Assembly (NCBI RefSeq): GCF_002127535.1
Contig: NZ_MUBJ01000002.1
Location: forward strand, 153,234-217,233
Direction of reading: 5' to 3'
From: Xenorhabdus vietnamensis
GTDB taxonomy: Bacteria > Pseudomonadota > Gammaproteobacteria > Enterobacterales > Enterobacteriaceae
DNA: 64,000 nt
The position numbers and the translations under genes are program-made. This document shows, piece after piece, positions 23,787 through 33,591 of the stretch (positions are counted from its first letter, which is position 1; each line of letters opens with the position of its first letter). Under the pieces are notes generated by a model that saw nothing but the letters and a program-made list of their open reading frames with translations, was not told where the DNA came from and ran no database searches.

Positions 23787-25484
23787 TTACACCGCTTTGT
23801 CAGCCCCTTTTTCCAACGGTAAACATAAGATGATACGGGTAAATGTTTCTGGTTGGCATTCAACATGCACACCGTAGCACTCACCATAGCGAAGACGAAG
23901 ACGTTTATCTACCAGACTTATCCCAAGTCCATCCCCCATTTGTTCGGGACAATAAAGCCCTGCATTATCTTCAATTTCTACCCGTAGCAGATTGATATCC
24001 TGATACGCACGGATCGTAATTTGTCCTGTATCTAATAACTGTGACGTACCATGCTTGATGGCATTTTCTACCATGGGTTGCAGAGAAAATGCGGGTAATT
24101 TTGCGTGGCGCAGTGCTTCGGGTATTTCTATGGCAATCTGAAGACGTTCACGGAAGCGTGCTTTCTCAATTTGTAAGTAAGCATTCACATGTTCTATTTC
24201 ATTCTCCAAAGTGGCGATATCTTCAGAACGCTTCAAATTCTTACGGAAAAATGTTGAAAGATACTGCACAAGCTGGCCTGCTTGCTGGCTATCCCGACGA
24301 ATTACCGCTTGTAACGTATTTAAGGCATTAAATAAAAAGTGAGGATTCACTTGCGCGTGAAGGAGTTTTATTTCTGATTGCAGCAACGATTGCTTATTTC
24401 GTTCATACTGTCCGGCAAGAATTTGGGCAGAGAGCAGACTGGCAATTCCCTCTCCCAATGTGCGATTGATGGAACTGAATAAACGATTCTTGGCTTCGTA
24501 AAGTTTGATAGTACCAATGACCTGTTGATTTTCTCCACGTAAAGGGATAACCAGTGCTGAGCCAAGTTTGCAGGTTGGGCTAAGGGAACAGCAATAAGGT
24601 GTTTTATTGCCATCGGCATAGACAACCTCATTATTCTTAATAGCACGATGAGACTGTTCGGCAGCAATGGGAGTACCGGGTAAATGGTGATCTGAGCCGA
24701 TGCCAATAAACGCCAGTAGTTTTTCTCTGTCTGTAATCGCGACAGCACTGATCTCCAGCTCCTGATAGATAACTTTTGCTACACGCATACTATTATCTTC
24801 ATTGAACCCTTTATGCAAAATTCCTTCTGTACAGACGGCAATTTTTAAAGCTTGGGCAGAGAAAGCGTTATTGTATTTTTCGAAAATGGCACGTCTGTCC
24901 AATAAAATACGGATAAACATGGCCGCTCCTACACTGTTGGAGATGATCATTGGAGCCGCGATATTTTTCACTAAATTCAGTGCTTCACTGAAAGGATTGG
25001 TCAGAAGCAAGATAATCCCCATCTGGATGCATTCAGCGAAGAAAGTGACAATAGCCGCCGTCCATGGATTCAGCAACTTATTAATCTGACCTCGTTTCAT
25101 CAGATAAATATGCACAAGGCCACCAAGCACGCCTTCTACAATGGTGGATACCATACAGCTGAATGCAGTCATTCCTCCGAGAGAATAGCGATGCAGTCCT
25201 CCCGTGAAGCCCACCATTGCCCCTACCATGGGGCCACCGAAAAGACCACCCAATACCGCACCGATAGCACGAGTATTGGCAATGGAATCGTTAACATTCA
25301 GCCCAAAATACGTCCCCATAATGCAAAAAATGGAAAAAATAACGTAACACATTAGTTTATGTGGTAAGCGAACCGTGACTTGCAATAGGGGAATAAACAA
25401 AGGTGTTTTACTCAGCAGCCAGGCGGTCACCAAATAGACACACATCTGCTGAAGCAATAACAACACGAGGTTAAATTCGTACAT
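23787..25484 (-). CDS. btsS: Pyruvate-sensing histidine kinase BtsS (YehU)
   Basis: Membrane sensor kinase partner of BtsR; in E. coli it binds extracellular pyruvate with high affinity. The 565 residues begin with a 5TM-LYT membrane sensor ([18 protein letters not shown], then [15 protein letters not shown]). A GAF domain follows ([26 protein letters not shown]). The LytS-type kinase core has its phospho-His in [15 protein letters not shown] and ends in a HATPase domain ([28 protein letters not shown]). Close along its whole length to E. coli BtsS. Confidence 0.93.
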   Translation of the reverse strand: MYEFNLVLLLLQQMCVYLVTAWLLSKTPLFIPLLQVTVRLPHKLMCYVIFSIFCIMGTYFGLNVNDSIANTRAIGAVLGGLFGGPMVGAMVGFTGGLHRYSLGGMTAFSCMVSTIVEGVLGGLVHIYLMKRGQINKLLNPWTAAIVTFFAECIQMGIILLLTNPFSEALNLVKNIAAPMIISNSVGAAMFIRILLDRRAIFEKYNNAFSAQALKIAVCTEGILHKGFNEDNSMRVAKVIYQELEISAVAITDREKLLAFIGIGSDHHLPGTPIAAEQSHRAIKNNEVVYADGNKTPYCCSLSPTCKLGSALVIPLRGENQQVIGTIKLYEAKNRLFSSINRTLGEGIASLLSAQILAGQYERNKQSLLQSEIKLLHAQVNPHFLFNALNTLQAVIRRDSQQAGQLVQYLSTFFRKNLKRSEDIATLENEIEHVNAYLQIEKARFRERLQIAIEIPEALRHAKLPAFSLQPMVENAIKHGTSQLLDTGQITIRAYQDINLLRVEIEDNAGLYCPEQMGDGLGISLVDKRLRLRYGECYGVHVECQPETFTRIILCLPLEKGADKAV

Positions 25485-25804
25485 ATATTTTTTATTGTGC
25501 GATTAATGACGATACATAAATTTAAAGTGGCATTATCAAAGGTTGAATTTCATATCGTCAATAGAGTATTGGCAGAAAGGGGTATTTATCCCTGATGGAT
25601 TACTAGCTTTACTTAGCTTACAACCAACTGAATATAAAAGGATATAACTGACCATAGCTATGCGGGTGTAGGGATAGGGAATGCCAGCGCAAAGGAAACC
25701 AGAAAGGGAAGGTGGTTGGAAGGTGAAGAGTATTAACAAGAAGAACATTATCCGCCTCTATCTCGACAAAGAGGCGGATTTTTAGCTGATTAATAAAAGA
25801 ACGA
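25485..25804. other. Intergenic region between btsS and the invasin gene
   Basis: About 320 bases between btsS and the end of the inverse autotransporter gene, both on the minus strand. It carries the btsS upstream region on the left and a hairpin at 25750-25779. A 70-codon frame on the minus strand has no ribosome-binding site or recognisable sequence and is not called. Confidence 0.5.
25750..25784. terminator. Hairpin beyond the invasin gene
   Basis: ATCCGCCTCT (25750-25759) pairs with AGAGGCGGAT (25770-25779) over a 10-base loop and is followed on the plus strand by five T. On the minus strand it lies just after the invasin stop and can act as its transcript end. Confidence 0.6.
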
Positions 25805-28800
25805 TTATCCTTTACAGATAACGTAATCGACGTCTACATCACTGATAAAATGTGGATCTCCATAATCTATATTCACTGTATAGTGTGAATGTTTACCTTC
25901 CTTATCTATTCCTGGAGTCGAAGAACGATAGGAACGGTGTTCTGGCCAGCCATATGTGTCATACATTGTATTTTTGGGATGGGCTTGATAAAGCGCCATC
26001 AAATCCTCTCTTGTTGGCAGGTGCGCATTTATTTTGCCGCAGTACCATACAGCTCCTTTATAGACACGGCGTGGCCACATTTCACCATTCTCCGCAAAGG
26101 GAGAAACACTTCCTCCGTTATGGCCTAACTTTTCCAGTTCTGCTGACAATCGTGGCCGTGCAAAGACCACTCCGTTTGCAGCGACTACGGTTTCAGCCAT
26201 GTGTCCCCAAAAGTTTGCTACGGAGACGTCCGGGCTGGTAGCGACAGTAAAGATGGCATCTTTAGTTTCGAGAGCTGCTGTACCGTCTGCCTTGATGGAG
26301 AGAGTCGTCTTCACGCCAAGACCATGTGGATCAGTCACAGTGATGGGCAGAATACCTTGGTTATCACTGAAATCCTGATACGGACCTAATTTTCCATTGA
26401 GCAATACCGAGATCTTCTGAGATACATTCTGGCGATTCAGCGCTTTGATGGCTTTAAGATTTACAGCTACATTTCGGACTAATTTCCCATGATTTAGAGT
26501 TTGGATCTTCAGGGTGACAGGATCATCTTTTTTAACTTTACTGGCACTCATCGTAATAGTTATCTTGTCGGCGAGTCCTCTGACTGTACCGCCTCTGCCA
26601 CCATCATGTGTATAGTTGCCTTGTTGGTTATCCATACTGCTATCAACGACTTGGGTATTCCCAATAAGACCAAGCCCGTTTTGTGCTTGTACAGAGATTA
26701 CTTTCACTGTACCTGCATCTGACTGTGTCAATATATAGTCAGGGATCTTGCCAGACTCGATGATCGTATTACCTTTGGTAATGTCAATATTGCCTTTTTC
26801 ACCCCATACATAGCGGGATTTATCAGTTGTATCGCCGTGATTAGCGTAAAAAGTGTAGGTTGCACTCAGTTTTTGCCCCATCTCCAATTTACCAGTTAAG
26901 GTTAAATTTTTGACGATTGGTGCATCAGGATGAACGAATGTGATTTCTACGGGATTGATTGTTATTCCATATACTTCCGGTGTAATTTTCAGGACTCCCG
27001 TCTTTTTACCGGCAGTAAGCAGAGAGTGATAAACACCCGGTTGTATTTCTTCCATTTTTGCGATCTTAGGATCGTTGCCTTCCCCACTTAATTTACTGGT
27101 GACTAATTTGATATCTGATGCAATACCCTTGACTGGCTTATTATCTTTGTCCTTTAAGATCAAAGTCAGGATAGTGGTGGAATGATCATCAGCCAACAGT
27201 TCTGTATCTTTTGTGGTAAAGGTGGATTTACCATTACTGATTTCCTCAGGGAGTACTTGTACCTGAATTTCCTCTCGTTTGGAGGCATTGCCGTGATTAT
27301 CATAAGCAGTGGCACCCACAGTATAAATATTACTGCCTTGAGATTGGTATCTTGGTAGAGTCAGCAGATAGCTGAGACCTCCTTTGTGTTTGATCTCCCC
27401 GCCATTGGCAAGCAGTCTCGCAGCATCCCATGTAATATCTTTAAGTCCATACTTGCTGCTGACATTGATATGGAGGGGCTTAATCTCACCCGCATGACCG
27501 ATAATCTGATTATCTATCGCCAGAGAGATCACTTCACGTTTACGGTATTCAAGAACGATTTGATTATTGCGTTCAACCAAATCATAGCGGCTGCCTTGTA
27601 GGGTACGTTTGGACGCTACAGCATCCGGATCAATCTGTTTTGACCACGATGTGCCTATTTCATAATTCAGTTCTATGTTGAGCTGTGTATCTCCACTGCC
27701 GGACATGTTTTGTTTACGATCAATACCAAAAGTCAGTAATGGGATAGGGGTATAATTAATCCCGACAGTGAAGGCGGAAGGATCTTTTTTGCGATGCTCT
27801 GTATTGATTAAGCTAACTTCATCGCCGAAGTATTGCTCATACATCAACTTACCACCGAGCTGTGGTAAAGAAGGCCAATAGCCTTGAACTTTAAAGTCGA
27901 ACCCATTAGCGGGACGCTCATCATAATCGGTCAGAAGGTGCGACTCTTTCCAATTACTTAAACGAAAATAGCCATTTGTAGTCAATTTAAGGTAATTGCG
28001 GGCATATTCTGCACCCAGACCGAATCGGCTATTATCACCGGTGATATCGTGGTCGAAGAAAGCATTGTAGCCCAGCATCCAATCGCCAAAAAAATGACGT
28101 TGTCCAAATCCAACATTGACGGTATTACGTTTATCTATATGACGTAGGCCGAATTGTGTAAAAGCCATCTGTTGATGGGTATCATACAGAGGCAATAACA
28201 TATCAAACTGACTGTTATCCAAACGGCCATGGCTATTCATATTTACCTGAACACGAGCAGTACCATAGCGTCCCAACCAGTTTTGGATTTGCTGGCTGGC
28301 TTCTCTCATTGCCAGATTGTTTAATTGACTTGTCGCATTATTTTTAATGTTGTCACTACTCAATAATTGAGCTGTTCGCAAGGAAACCTCAGCCAGACGT
28401 TTAGAGTTATTGTCTGTAGTAGCAGTTTTTTCTTCTGCAATAAGGCCCTTGCTAAATGAAGAACGCTCTAATAAAGAATGGTGAAATGAATAATAGTTAA
28501 AGGGAAGGAATTTATTGTTTCGAGGTTTAGGTACATCAATTTCACTACCGACGCCGAGTGCGGTAAAAGGTTTCTCAAAAGTACGCAGTCGATTGATCTT
28601 TTCTAAGTCAGAGGTGCTTAAACCATAACGTCTGGCAACGGAACTGACCGTTTCTCCTGATTTCAGGACATAAGACTCTGTAGGTAAGTCCCATTTTTCA
28701 TTTTGAAAAGTTGGGGGTGTTCTGGCAGTAGCGATAACGGGAGTGAATGCACCAGCAATAGGAAATACAAATTGAGCGATAATGTTCACCCAGGCTACAC

Positions 28801-28855
28801 GTTTTAACAACTCTTGCTGACTCTGTAGCCACGGATTATCAAATTTTTTGTTCAT
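25805..28855 (-). CDS. Inverse autotransporter adhesin (invasin/intimin family)
   Basis: Predicted outer-membrane adhesin of 1,016 residues from ATG 28855 (MNKKFDNPW), with AGG 9 bases upstream. The order is: an extended signal region (about 1-45); a LysM peptidoglycan-binding module (61-109, YVLKSGETVSSVARRYGLS); an intimin-type beta-barrel (about 170-430, with ARVQVNMNSHGRL, GYNAFFDHD, LGAEYARNYLKLTTNGY). Bacterial Ig-like domains follow (TLILKDKDNKPVKGI is typical of Big_1). The last 145 residues form a lectin-like tip containing LPTREDLMALY, YGWPEHRSYRSSTPG and a terminal DVDYVICKG. Invasins of this type bind host surfaces in Yersinia. The receptor here is unknown. It stands alone in AT-rich DNA. 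Confidence 0.88.
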   Translation of the reverse strand: MNKKFDNPWLQSQQELLKRVAWVNIIAQFVFPIAGAFTPVIATARTPPTFQNEKWDLPTESYVLKSGETVSSVARRYGLSTSDLEKINRLRTFEKPFTALGVGSEIDVPKPRNNKFLPFNYYSFHHSLLERSSFSKGLIAEEKTATTDNNSKRLAEVSLRTAQLLSSDNIKNNATSQLNNLAMREASQQIQNWLGRYGTARVQVNMNSHGRLDNSQFDMLLPLYDTHQQMAFTQFGLRHIDKRNTVNVGFGQRHFFGDWMLGYNAFFDHDITGDNSRFGLGAEYARNYLKLTTNGYFRLSNWKESHLLTDYDERPANGFDFKVQGYWPSLPQLGGKLMYEQYFGDEVSLINTEHRKKDPSAFTVGINYTPIPLLTFGIDRKQNMSGSGDTQLNIELNYEIGTSWSKQIDPDAVASKRTLQGSRYDLVERNNQIVLEYRKREVISLAIDNQIIGHAGEIKPLHINVSSKYGLKDITWDAARLLANGGEIKHKGGLSYLLTLPRYQSQGSNIYTVGATAYDNHGNASKREEIQVQVLPEEISNGKSTFTTKDTELLADDHSTTILTLILKDKDNKPVKGIASDIKLVTSKLSGEGNDPKIAKMEEIQPGVYHSLLTAGKKTGVLKITPEVYGITINPVEITFVHPDAPIVKNLTLTGKLEMGQKLSATYTFYANHGDTTDKSRYVWGEKGNIDITKGNTIIESGKIPDYILTQSDAGTVKVISVQAQNGLGLIGNTQVVDSSMDNQQGNYTHDGGRGGTVRGLADKITITMSASKVKKDDPVTLKIQTLNHGKLVRNVAVNLKAIKALNRQNVSQKISVLLNGKLGPYQDFSDNQGILPITVTDPHGLGVKTTLSIKADGTAALETKDAIFTVATSPDVSVANFWGHMAETVVAANGVVFARPRLSAELEKLGHNGGSVSPFAENGEMWPRRVYKGAVWYCGKINAHLPTREDLMALYQAHPKNTMYDTYGWPEHRSYRSSTPGIDKEGKHSHYTVNIDYGDPHFISDVDVDYVICKG

Positions 28856-29838
28856 AGCTATAAACCTGTAACAATAAAAAAATATCAGGCGATAGCCAGC
28901 AGTAAACCTATCCATTTCAGGACATTACTTTCTATTTACTACTTATCATGAGTCGTGTAATCAGGAGAAAAACGCCTGATAATAACAAAATAAAAGGGTG
29001 ACAACACGGCATTACCTGATTTAATTCATCACAAAACAGTTAACAAACTCTAATTGATGGTCAACTTCTAGATTATTGATCTAGTATTTTGTCTTTGTGA
29101 GGGTTTTTATTCCAACATAAAATCATTTATTGATCAATATAACTTTCGTTATCAATCATTATCAATAAAATATTGAATAGGAGAAAAACAGCTAATTTAG
29201 CGTATTCAGGCAGTATTATGATATTCAAAACACATTTAATGTGATTAATTAAGTAAAAACAAATAGTTATCATTTAGTTTTATATTATCTTAATGCTAAT
29301 TTCCAGATTAAAATAAAATCAGTATAAAACATAAGAAAATATGATTGGTTAACTACTTCCTATTATCTATTGTCTATTTTCGTTTTAATTTTCATATTAA
29401 AGCGATTCGAGAATGTATATTTTTTATTTAAATAACAATATAAAGAATTATTTTTATCCATTAATACTCAAATATAATTAAAGTGTCATTTATATAAGAT
29501 CAAAAAACACACAAATAATTATATTGTAATTTTTTATTTAAAAACGGCAACACTGTTCATTATGCTTTACAATTATTCATGGTGTTTTCTGTGATTTAGA
29601 TATTATTTATATTCTGCAAAATCGCATATAGGTCATATAATTAATAAAGTTAAAATCCTTTATGCGATAGATTAAAAAGTGATCGCAGAGCCATTATTAA
29701 CTGATATTTATTTATCATGGGGAATCTGATTACCTTAAAAATGATGAGTATAACGATATTTTTATTATCATCGGTATTCTGTTCAGACAGAAAGTGTGAA
29801 ATTGGAGCAGTGTGGGATTCGTTTTATTGGAGATTGTC
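28856..29838. other. AT-rich non-coding region between invasin and recombinase genes
   Basis: About 980 bases of very AT-rich DNA hold the divergent upstream regions of the invasin (minus) and the FimB-like recombinase (plus). ATCAGG/CCTGAT forms a small hairpin at about 28960-28980. TTTTTATTTAAA occurs twice (about 29420 and 29531). I looked for an inverted-repeat pair that could define an invertible switch and did not find a convincing one. The composition suggests H-NS-bound, horizontally acquired DNA. Confidence 0.5.
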
Positions 29839-30435
29839 ATGAGAAAATACATCACACAAGACGAATGGAATCGTGTTTTTGCTGTATTAACTAATTCTGT
29901 AAATAAGGAACGTGATCAGTGTCTGCTGTACTTAACTTATATTCATGGCCTACGTGTGAGCGAGTTGATTTCATTAAAAGTCTCCGATATTGATATTGCA
30001 GGGAAAACCATTTATATAAAGCGATTAAAAAACGGTTTTTCGACAACACACCCTATATCAGCAACGGAAAAAGAACTTATCTTAAAGTGGTTGCAAGTCA
30101 GGAGTAACAACACAATATACCGAGCTTCTACATGGCTATTTCCTTCGCGTAAAGGAGGAAAATTATCACGTCAGTGGGTTCATGTCTTAATGGGAAGGTA
30201 TGGAGAGCAGGCAGGGTTATCCATTAAGTTACATCCACATAAGTTGCGGCATTCTTGTGGTTTTGAATTAGCCAATCAGGGATTGGATACTCGATTGATT
30301 CAGGATTATTTAGGACACCGGAATATACGACATACCATGCATTATACCGCCAGTAATCCAGAGCGGTTCCAGAAAGCATGGCAGTGCCAGCAAAAGCTGA
30401 AAATTAATAGTGTTAAATATTTTTTCCCTCGGTAA
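29839..30435 (+). CDS. FimB/FimE-type tyrosine recombinase
   Basis: Short site-specific tyrosine recombinase of 198 residues, the size of FimB, FimE and MrpI, which invert phase-variable promoters of fimbrial operons. The catalytic residues are visible: Arg 39 in HGLRVSEL, a beta-hairpin Lys near 64, HPHKLRH (His 134, Arg 137), His 160 in LGHRN and nucleophile Tyr 169 in MHYTASNPERF. ATG 29839 has GGAG 6 bases upstream. No fimbrial operon is next to it. Candidate targets are the neighbouring invasin or the downstream epimerase cluster, but this is inference. Confidence 0.9.
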   Translation: MRKYITQDEWNRVFAVLTNSVNKERDQCLLYLTYIHGLRVSELISLKVSDIDIAGKTIYIKRLKNGFSTTHPISATEKELILKWLQVRSNNTIYRASTWLFPSRKGGKLSRQWVHVLMGRYGEQAGLSIKLHPHKLRHSCGFELANQGLDTRLIQDYLGHRNIRHTMHYTASNPERFQKAWQCQQKLKINSVKYFFPR

Positions 30436-31640
30436 CGGATTATTTTTAGTGGATTAAACTTAACGCCGTATCATGGCTAAATTTGCACTATCACTCTAAA
30501 ATGGAACTCTAACTCTACAAAGTAACTATCAAATTTTATTCGTGAATCGATCATATTATCTGGATAGGGTAAGTCTTCTATCGATTCTACCAAAATCGAT
30601 TTCATAAACAATAGACCGGAAAGATCACTGTGGTCTTTCCGGTTTTTTATTTGTTGCTGAGTGAAACTATAGAAATAAAATAAGAGTAGCAATTCTGGTG
30701 TAAGAATAATTTGTTTGCTTTTGTTAACTATCTCATTGTCATTATTATATGTGGTGATGGTTTTTACTTGTTATACTAACATAATAATAGATTCGTATTA
30801 TTCTTTCACTTATAAAATTATATCCATAGAAAAGAATACAAAGATATTTGTTGATTGCGGGAAATATGGCTTTCTAATGTTGACTATTTTCTCTTATATT
30901 TCCCGTCATCTTTCCACCAATCTTCTTACAATACCGTGATAATCCTGCAATATGCCGCCAGTAACCATTACAATCCGCATTGTTTGCCTGTGGGAGCGGT
31001 AGATTGCCATGTTCATTAGCATTAAATTTTATTAAAATTTACAACATTTTTCGAACGGTTATCAGAACGGGAAGTAAAACAGTGGGCGGCTTAATCTTCA
31101 AGATCCAGTATATGATGATTAACAATTTTATTGAAATTGTTTTTGATAGTTAAAGTAACTAATATCATAATGTTATTACGGTTTTTTTATTTTTATATCT
31201 AGTCTGATTAATTACATTTATGACGAAATCGCATAATAGAAATTCTTTTTTTGCAATCCTAAGAATTCATGTATTAAGGTAATATCATAAATATGTCAAA
31301 TAGCATTATTATATTACTGATATAGTTGATTAGTTTAATATCTGAACAGTAATAGCTTGATGTCTGGTAGTCTGTACTAATTCATGGCACTGCTATTTAT
31401 AGCTTGATTTTTTATGTAAAGAATAAGACGAAGTAATATATTATTTTAGAAATTTATTTAAATCATAGATGGTAAATAATAATTATATTGTTTCATTTTA
31501 TTTCTATGCTATGGTTTTGAGATGAGCAATATAATGAAATGTAAAATTATAAATTATTATTGCGATAAATTTTTCCTAGGTATTTACTTATAAAAATAAG
31601 AAATATATTTTTGATTTAGAAAATATAAAGGGGAATTATA
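30436..31640. other. Gene-free AT-rich region upstream of the epimerase cluster
   Basis: About 1.2 kb without a credible gene. It contains a strong terminator at 30615-30648 and an 8-base inverted repeat GAATCGAT/ATCGATTC near 30544 and 30580. A single AGCGGTAG at 30995-31002 is reminiscent of the RfaH ops core. The plus-strand frame at 30715-30939 is rich in Ile/Leu/Tyr with no ribosome-binding site and is probably chance. The promoter of the 31641 operon must lie near the right end. Confidence 0.5.
30615..30648 (+). terminator. Strong intrinsic terminator downstream of the recombinase gene
   Basis: ACCGGAAAGA (30615-30624) pairs perfectly with TCTTTCCGGT (30634-30643) over a 9-base loop, followed by five more T. 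It lies about 180 bases after the recombinase stop and may end its transcript. Confidence 0.85.
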
Positions 31641-32831
31641 ATGTTAAAAATTGGATTTGTCATAGGAACAAGACCTGAGGCGATTAAATGTGCTATTCCA
31701 ATTATAAAAATGCGTCAAGATGAACGCTTTGACCCAATTATTATATCCACTGGACAACATGATGAGATGTTGCACTCTACTCTTTCGGTCTTTGGAATAA
31801 CAGCAGATATAGATTTGAAAGTTATGCGCGAAAGACAAACAATTTCGGGTGTAACACATAGAATATTAGATGAGTTATCTAAAGTCCCGGTGATACAAGA
31901 AATTGATGCAATTGTTGTACACGGAGATACTGCTTCCACTGTTGCGGGAGCTTTGTTTGGTTTTCAAAATAGAATCCCTGTAATTCATATTGAAGCTGGA
32001 TTACGTAGTGGAAACCTTTATTCTCCTTTTCCTGAAGAGGGTAATCGGCGTCTGGTAGCACAAATAAGTTCATTGCATCTTGCTCCTACTGTAGGTAATT
32101 ATTTAAATCTTTTGCAAGAGGGAATTCCTGCCAGTTCTATTGCGATCACTGGAAATACAGTGGTAGATGCATTGCATTGGAGTCTCCCTAAGGTAAGAGA
32201 ATTTAATAATATTGTTCTTGACGATATTGAACGTGATAAGTCGCGTATTATTTTGGCTTCTACACATCGACGTGAAAGCTGGCCTAAGTTGACTCAAATA
32301 GCCGAAGCTTTGGCTGATGTCGCATCGTTACCCAATGTACGTGTGGTGGTTCCGCTGCACAAGAACCCCATTATTAGAGATACTTTGCTCCCCTTATTAC
32401 AGAAACACCCTAATGTAACATTATTGGAACCTTTGCCCTATCTGGGTTTTGTTCGGTTGATGTTGCGTGCAGATGTGATTCTTTCCGACAGTAGCGGTGC
32501 AGAAGAAGAAGGCCCTGCTTTAGGTAAGCCTACGCTGATACTTCGTGAAATTACAGAGCGTCCGGAAGCGATTTTCTCAAATTCTGCAAAATTAGTTGGT
32601 AATGAGCGAATTGAAATCGTTAATGCTGTGCAAGAAGTGCTTTCGAATAAAGAGGTGTATGATCGTTTTGTTGCTGGTGGCTGTCCATATGGTGATGGAG
32701 AATCGACACATAGAATTCTTGATGCTATTGACCAATTTTTTAATAAAAAATGGTTATGCAATAAGGAAAAAAATATGTTGAAACAACCTTCTTTGACAAA
32801 GATATCTCCTTTATTATCAAATATTAAATGA
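31641..32831 (+). CDS. UDP-N-acetylglucosamine 2-epimerase (non-hydrolysing, WecB family)
   Basis: Predicted to interconvert UDP-GlcNAc and UDP-ManNAc in the cytoplasm. The 396 residues show the family landmarks: GTRPEAIKCAIPI, STGQHDEML, VVHGDTASTVAGAL, HIEAGLRSGN, PEEGNRRL, catalytic His in STHRRES and the UDP-binding SDSSGAEEEGPALGKPTL. An AAGGGG site lies before the ATG. It is divergent enough from the enterobacterial WecB of the common-antigen operon that I leave the symbol empty. It heads a run of five plus-strand genes with short gaps. The region is AT-rich, which suggests acquisition by transfer. Confidence 0.9.
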   Translation: MLKIGFVIGTRPEAIKCAIPIIKMRQDERFDPIIISTGQHDEMLHSTLSVFGITADIDLKVMRERQTISGVTHRILDELSKVPVIQEIDAIVVHGDTASTVAGALFGFQNRIPVIHIEAGLRSGNLYSPFPEEGNRRLVAQISSLHLAPTVGNYLNLLQEGIPASSIAITGNTVVDALHWSLPKVREFNNIVLDDIERDKSRIILASTHRRESWPKLTQIAEALADVASLPNVRVVVPLHKNPIIRDTLLPLLQKHPNVTLLEPLPYLGFVRLMLRADVILSDSSGAEEEGPALGKPTLILREITERPEAIFSNSAKLVGNERIEIVNAVQEVLSNKEVYDRFVAGGCPYGDGESTHRILDAIDQFFNKKWLCNKEKNMLKQPSLTKISPLLSNIK

Positions 32832-32843
32832 TGGATAAGTAAA

Positions 32844-33590
32844 ATGAAAATAACAGGTGCTCACCATCAAAGATTATTAACATTTTCAAATGATTTATTA
32901 CCATCCATAGTTGTTTTTGATGAAGGTAATTTATCTCTTGATGGTTCTGCTATTGTTGTTAATTTAGGAACTAAGACTGCTTTAATTGATGGGTTCGAAA
33001 AAGATAATATCCAACCAATGACATCAACAAAATTACGTAATGTTAATCTATTTGGTAGCGATTTATTATTATTTTTTGATACGGATAAATTAGTTTCAGC
33101 AGAAGAGCTATGTAAAAAATCACAGTGGTCTAAATTTTTTAAAAAGATGGAAAAAAATAATGATGGAAGTAATTGCGATATAAATTTATGGCGTTCTCCA
33201 CAAGATCTTACATCTGAAATAAATATTGATTTTTTACCTTCCTATCTTTCAAATAAATCGAAATTAGATAAAGTCGAACATAAATCACGATTTTTTGTTA
33301 AGACCAATCTTTGGTTCGCATCCGCTGGAACACATTGCCAAATACATCGTGAACATCCTTTTATTGAAATTCATACACAAATCTTTGGTCTTGGACATAT
33401 GCAGAAATTCAGAGGCAAAGACTTTAATACACTGTATGAAGATATTGGAATGTATCCTGGATTTACAACAACTCGCCCGTTTTGCTCTGCTTTGAGCTTA
33501 ACAGAATTCGAATATCCGTGGCATCAATATTATGCAGAAACTGATTGTATTTGGCTGGCAGTAGAATATCACCCAATTATTGGAGAATAA
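32844..33590 (+). CDS. Cupin-like protein of unknown function
   Basis: A 248-residue soluble protein that I do not recognise by name. Residues 162-182 follow a cupin motif 1 pattern: Gly 162, five residues, His 168, two residues, His 171, three residues, Glu 175, then Gly 182. A second conserved-looking block (YPWHQYY near 224, EYHPI near 241) could supply the second cupin motif, so a metal-binding cupin enzyme such as an isomerase, dehydratase or dioxygenase is plausible. It starts 12 bases after the epimerase, and the propeller protein begins 1 base after its stop, so the three are surely co-transcribed. Confidence 0.6.
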   Translation: MKITGAHHQRLLTFSNDLLPSIVVFDEGNLSLDGSAIVVNLGTKTALIDGFEKDNIQPMTSTKLRNVNLFGSDLLLFFDTDKLVSAEELCKKSQWSKFFKKMEKNNDGSNCDINLWRSPQDLTSEINIDFLPSYLSNKSKLDKVEHKSRFFVKTNLWFASAGTHCQIHREHPFIEIHTQIFGLGHMQKFRGKDFNTLYEDIGMYPGFTTTRPFCSALSLTEFEYPWHQYYAETDCIWLAVEYHPIIGE

Positions 33591-33591
33591 T

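Noticed and set aside
28916-29838. Invertible promoter element between invasin and recombinase genes
   Set aside because: No pair of inverted repeats of the expected length could be found by eye; kept only as a question in the findings.
30715-30939. 74-codon plus-strand frame in the gene-free region
   Set aside because: No ribosome-binding site, low-complexity hydrophobic composition expected of AT-rich DNA by chance, no recognisable domain.
30991-31005. Possible RfaH ops element (AGCGGTAG) upstream of the epimerase cluster
   Set aside because: Seven of eight core bases match, but the following bases (ATTG) and the rest of the JUMPStart consensus do not, and it lies over 600 bases from the first gene.
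31048-31095. Short frame reading LSEREVKQWAA, reminiscent of an AlpA-type regulator end
   Set aside because: Too short, no upstream domain, and a different frame is equally open.
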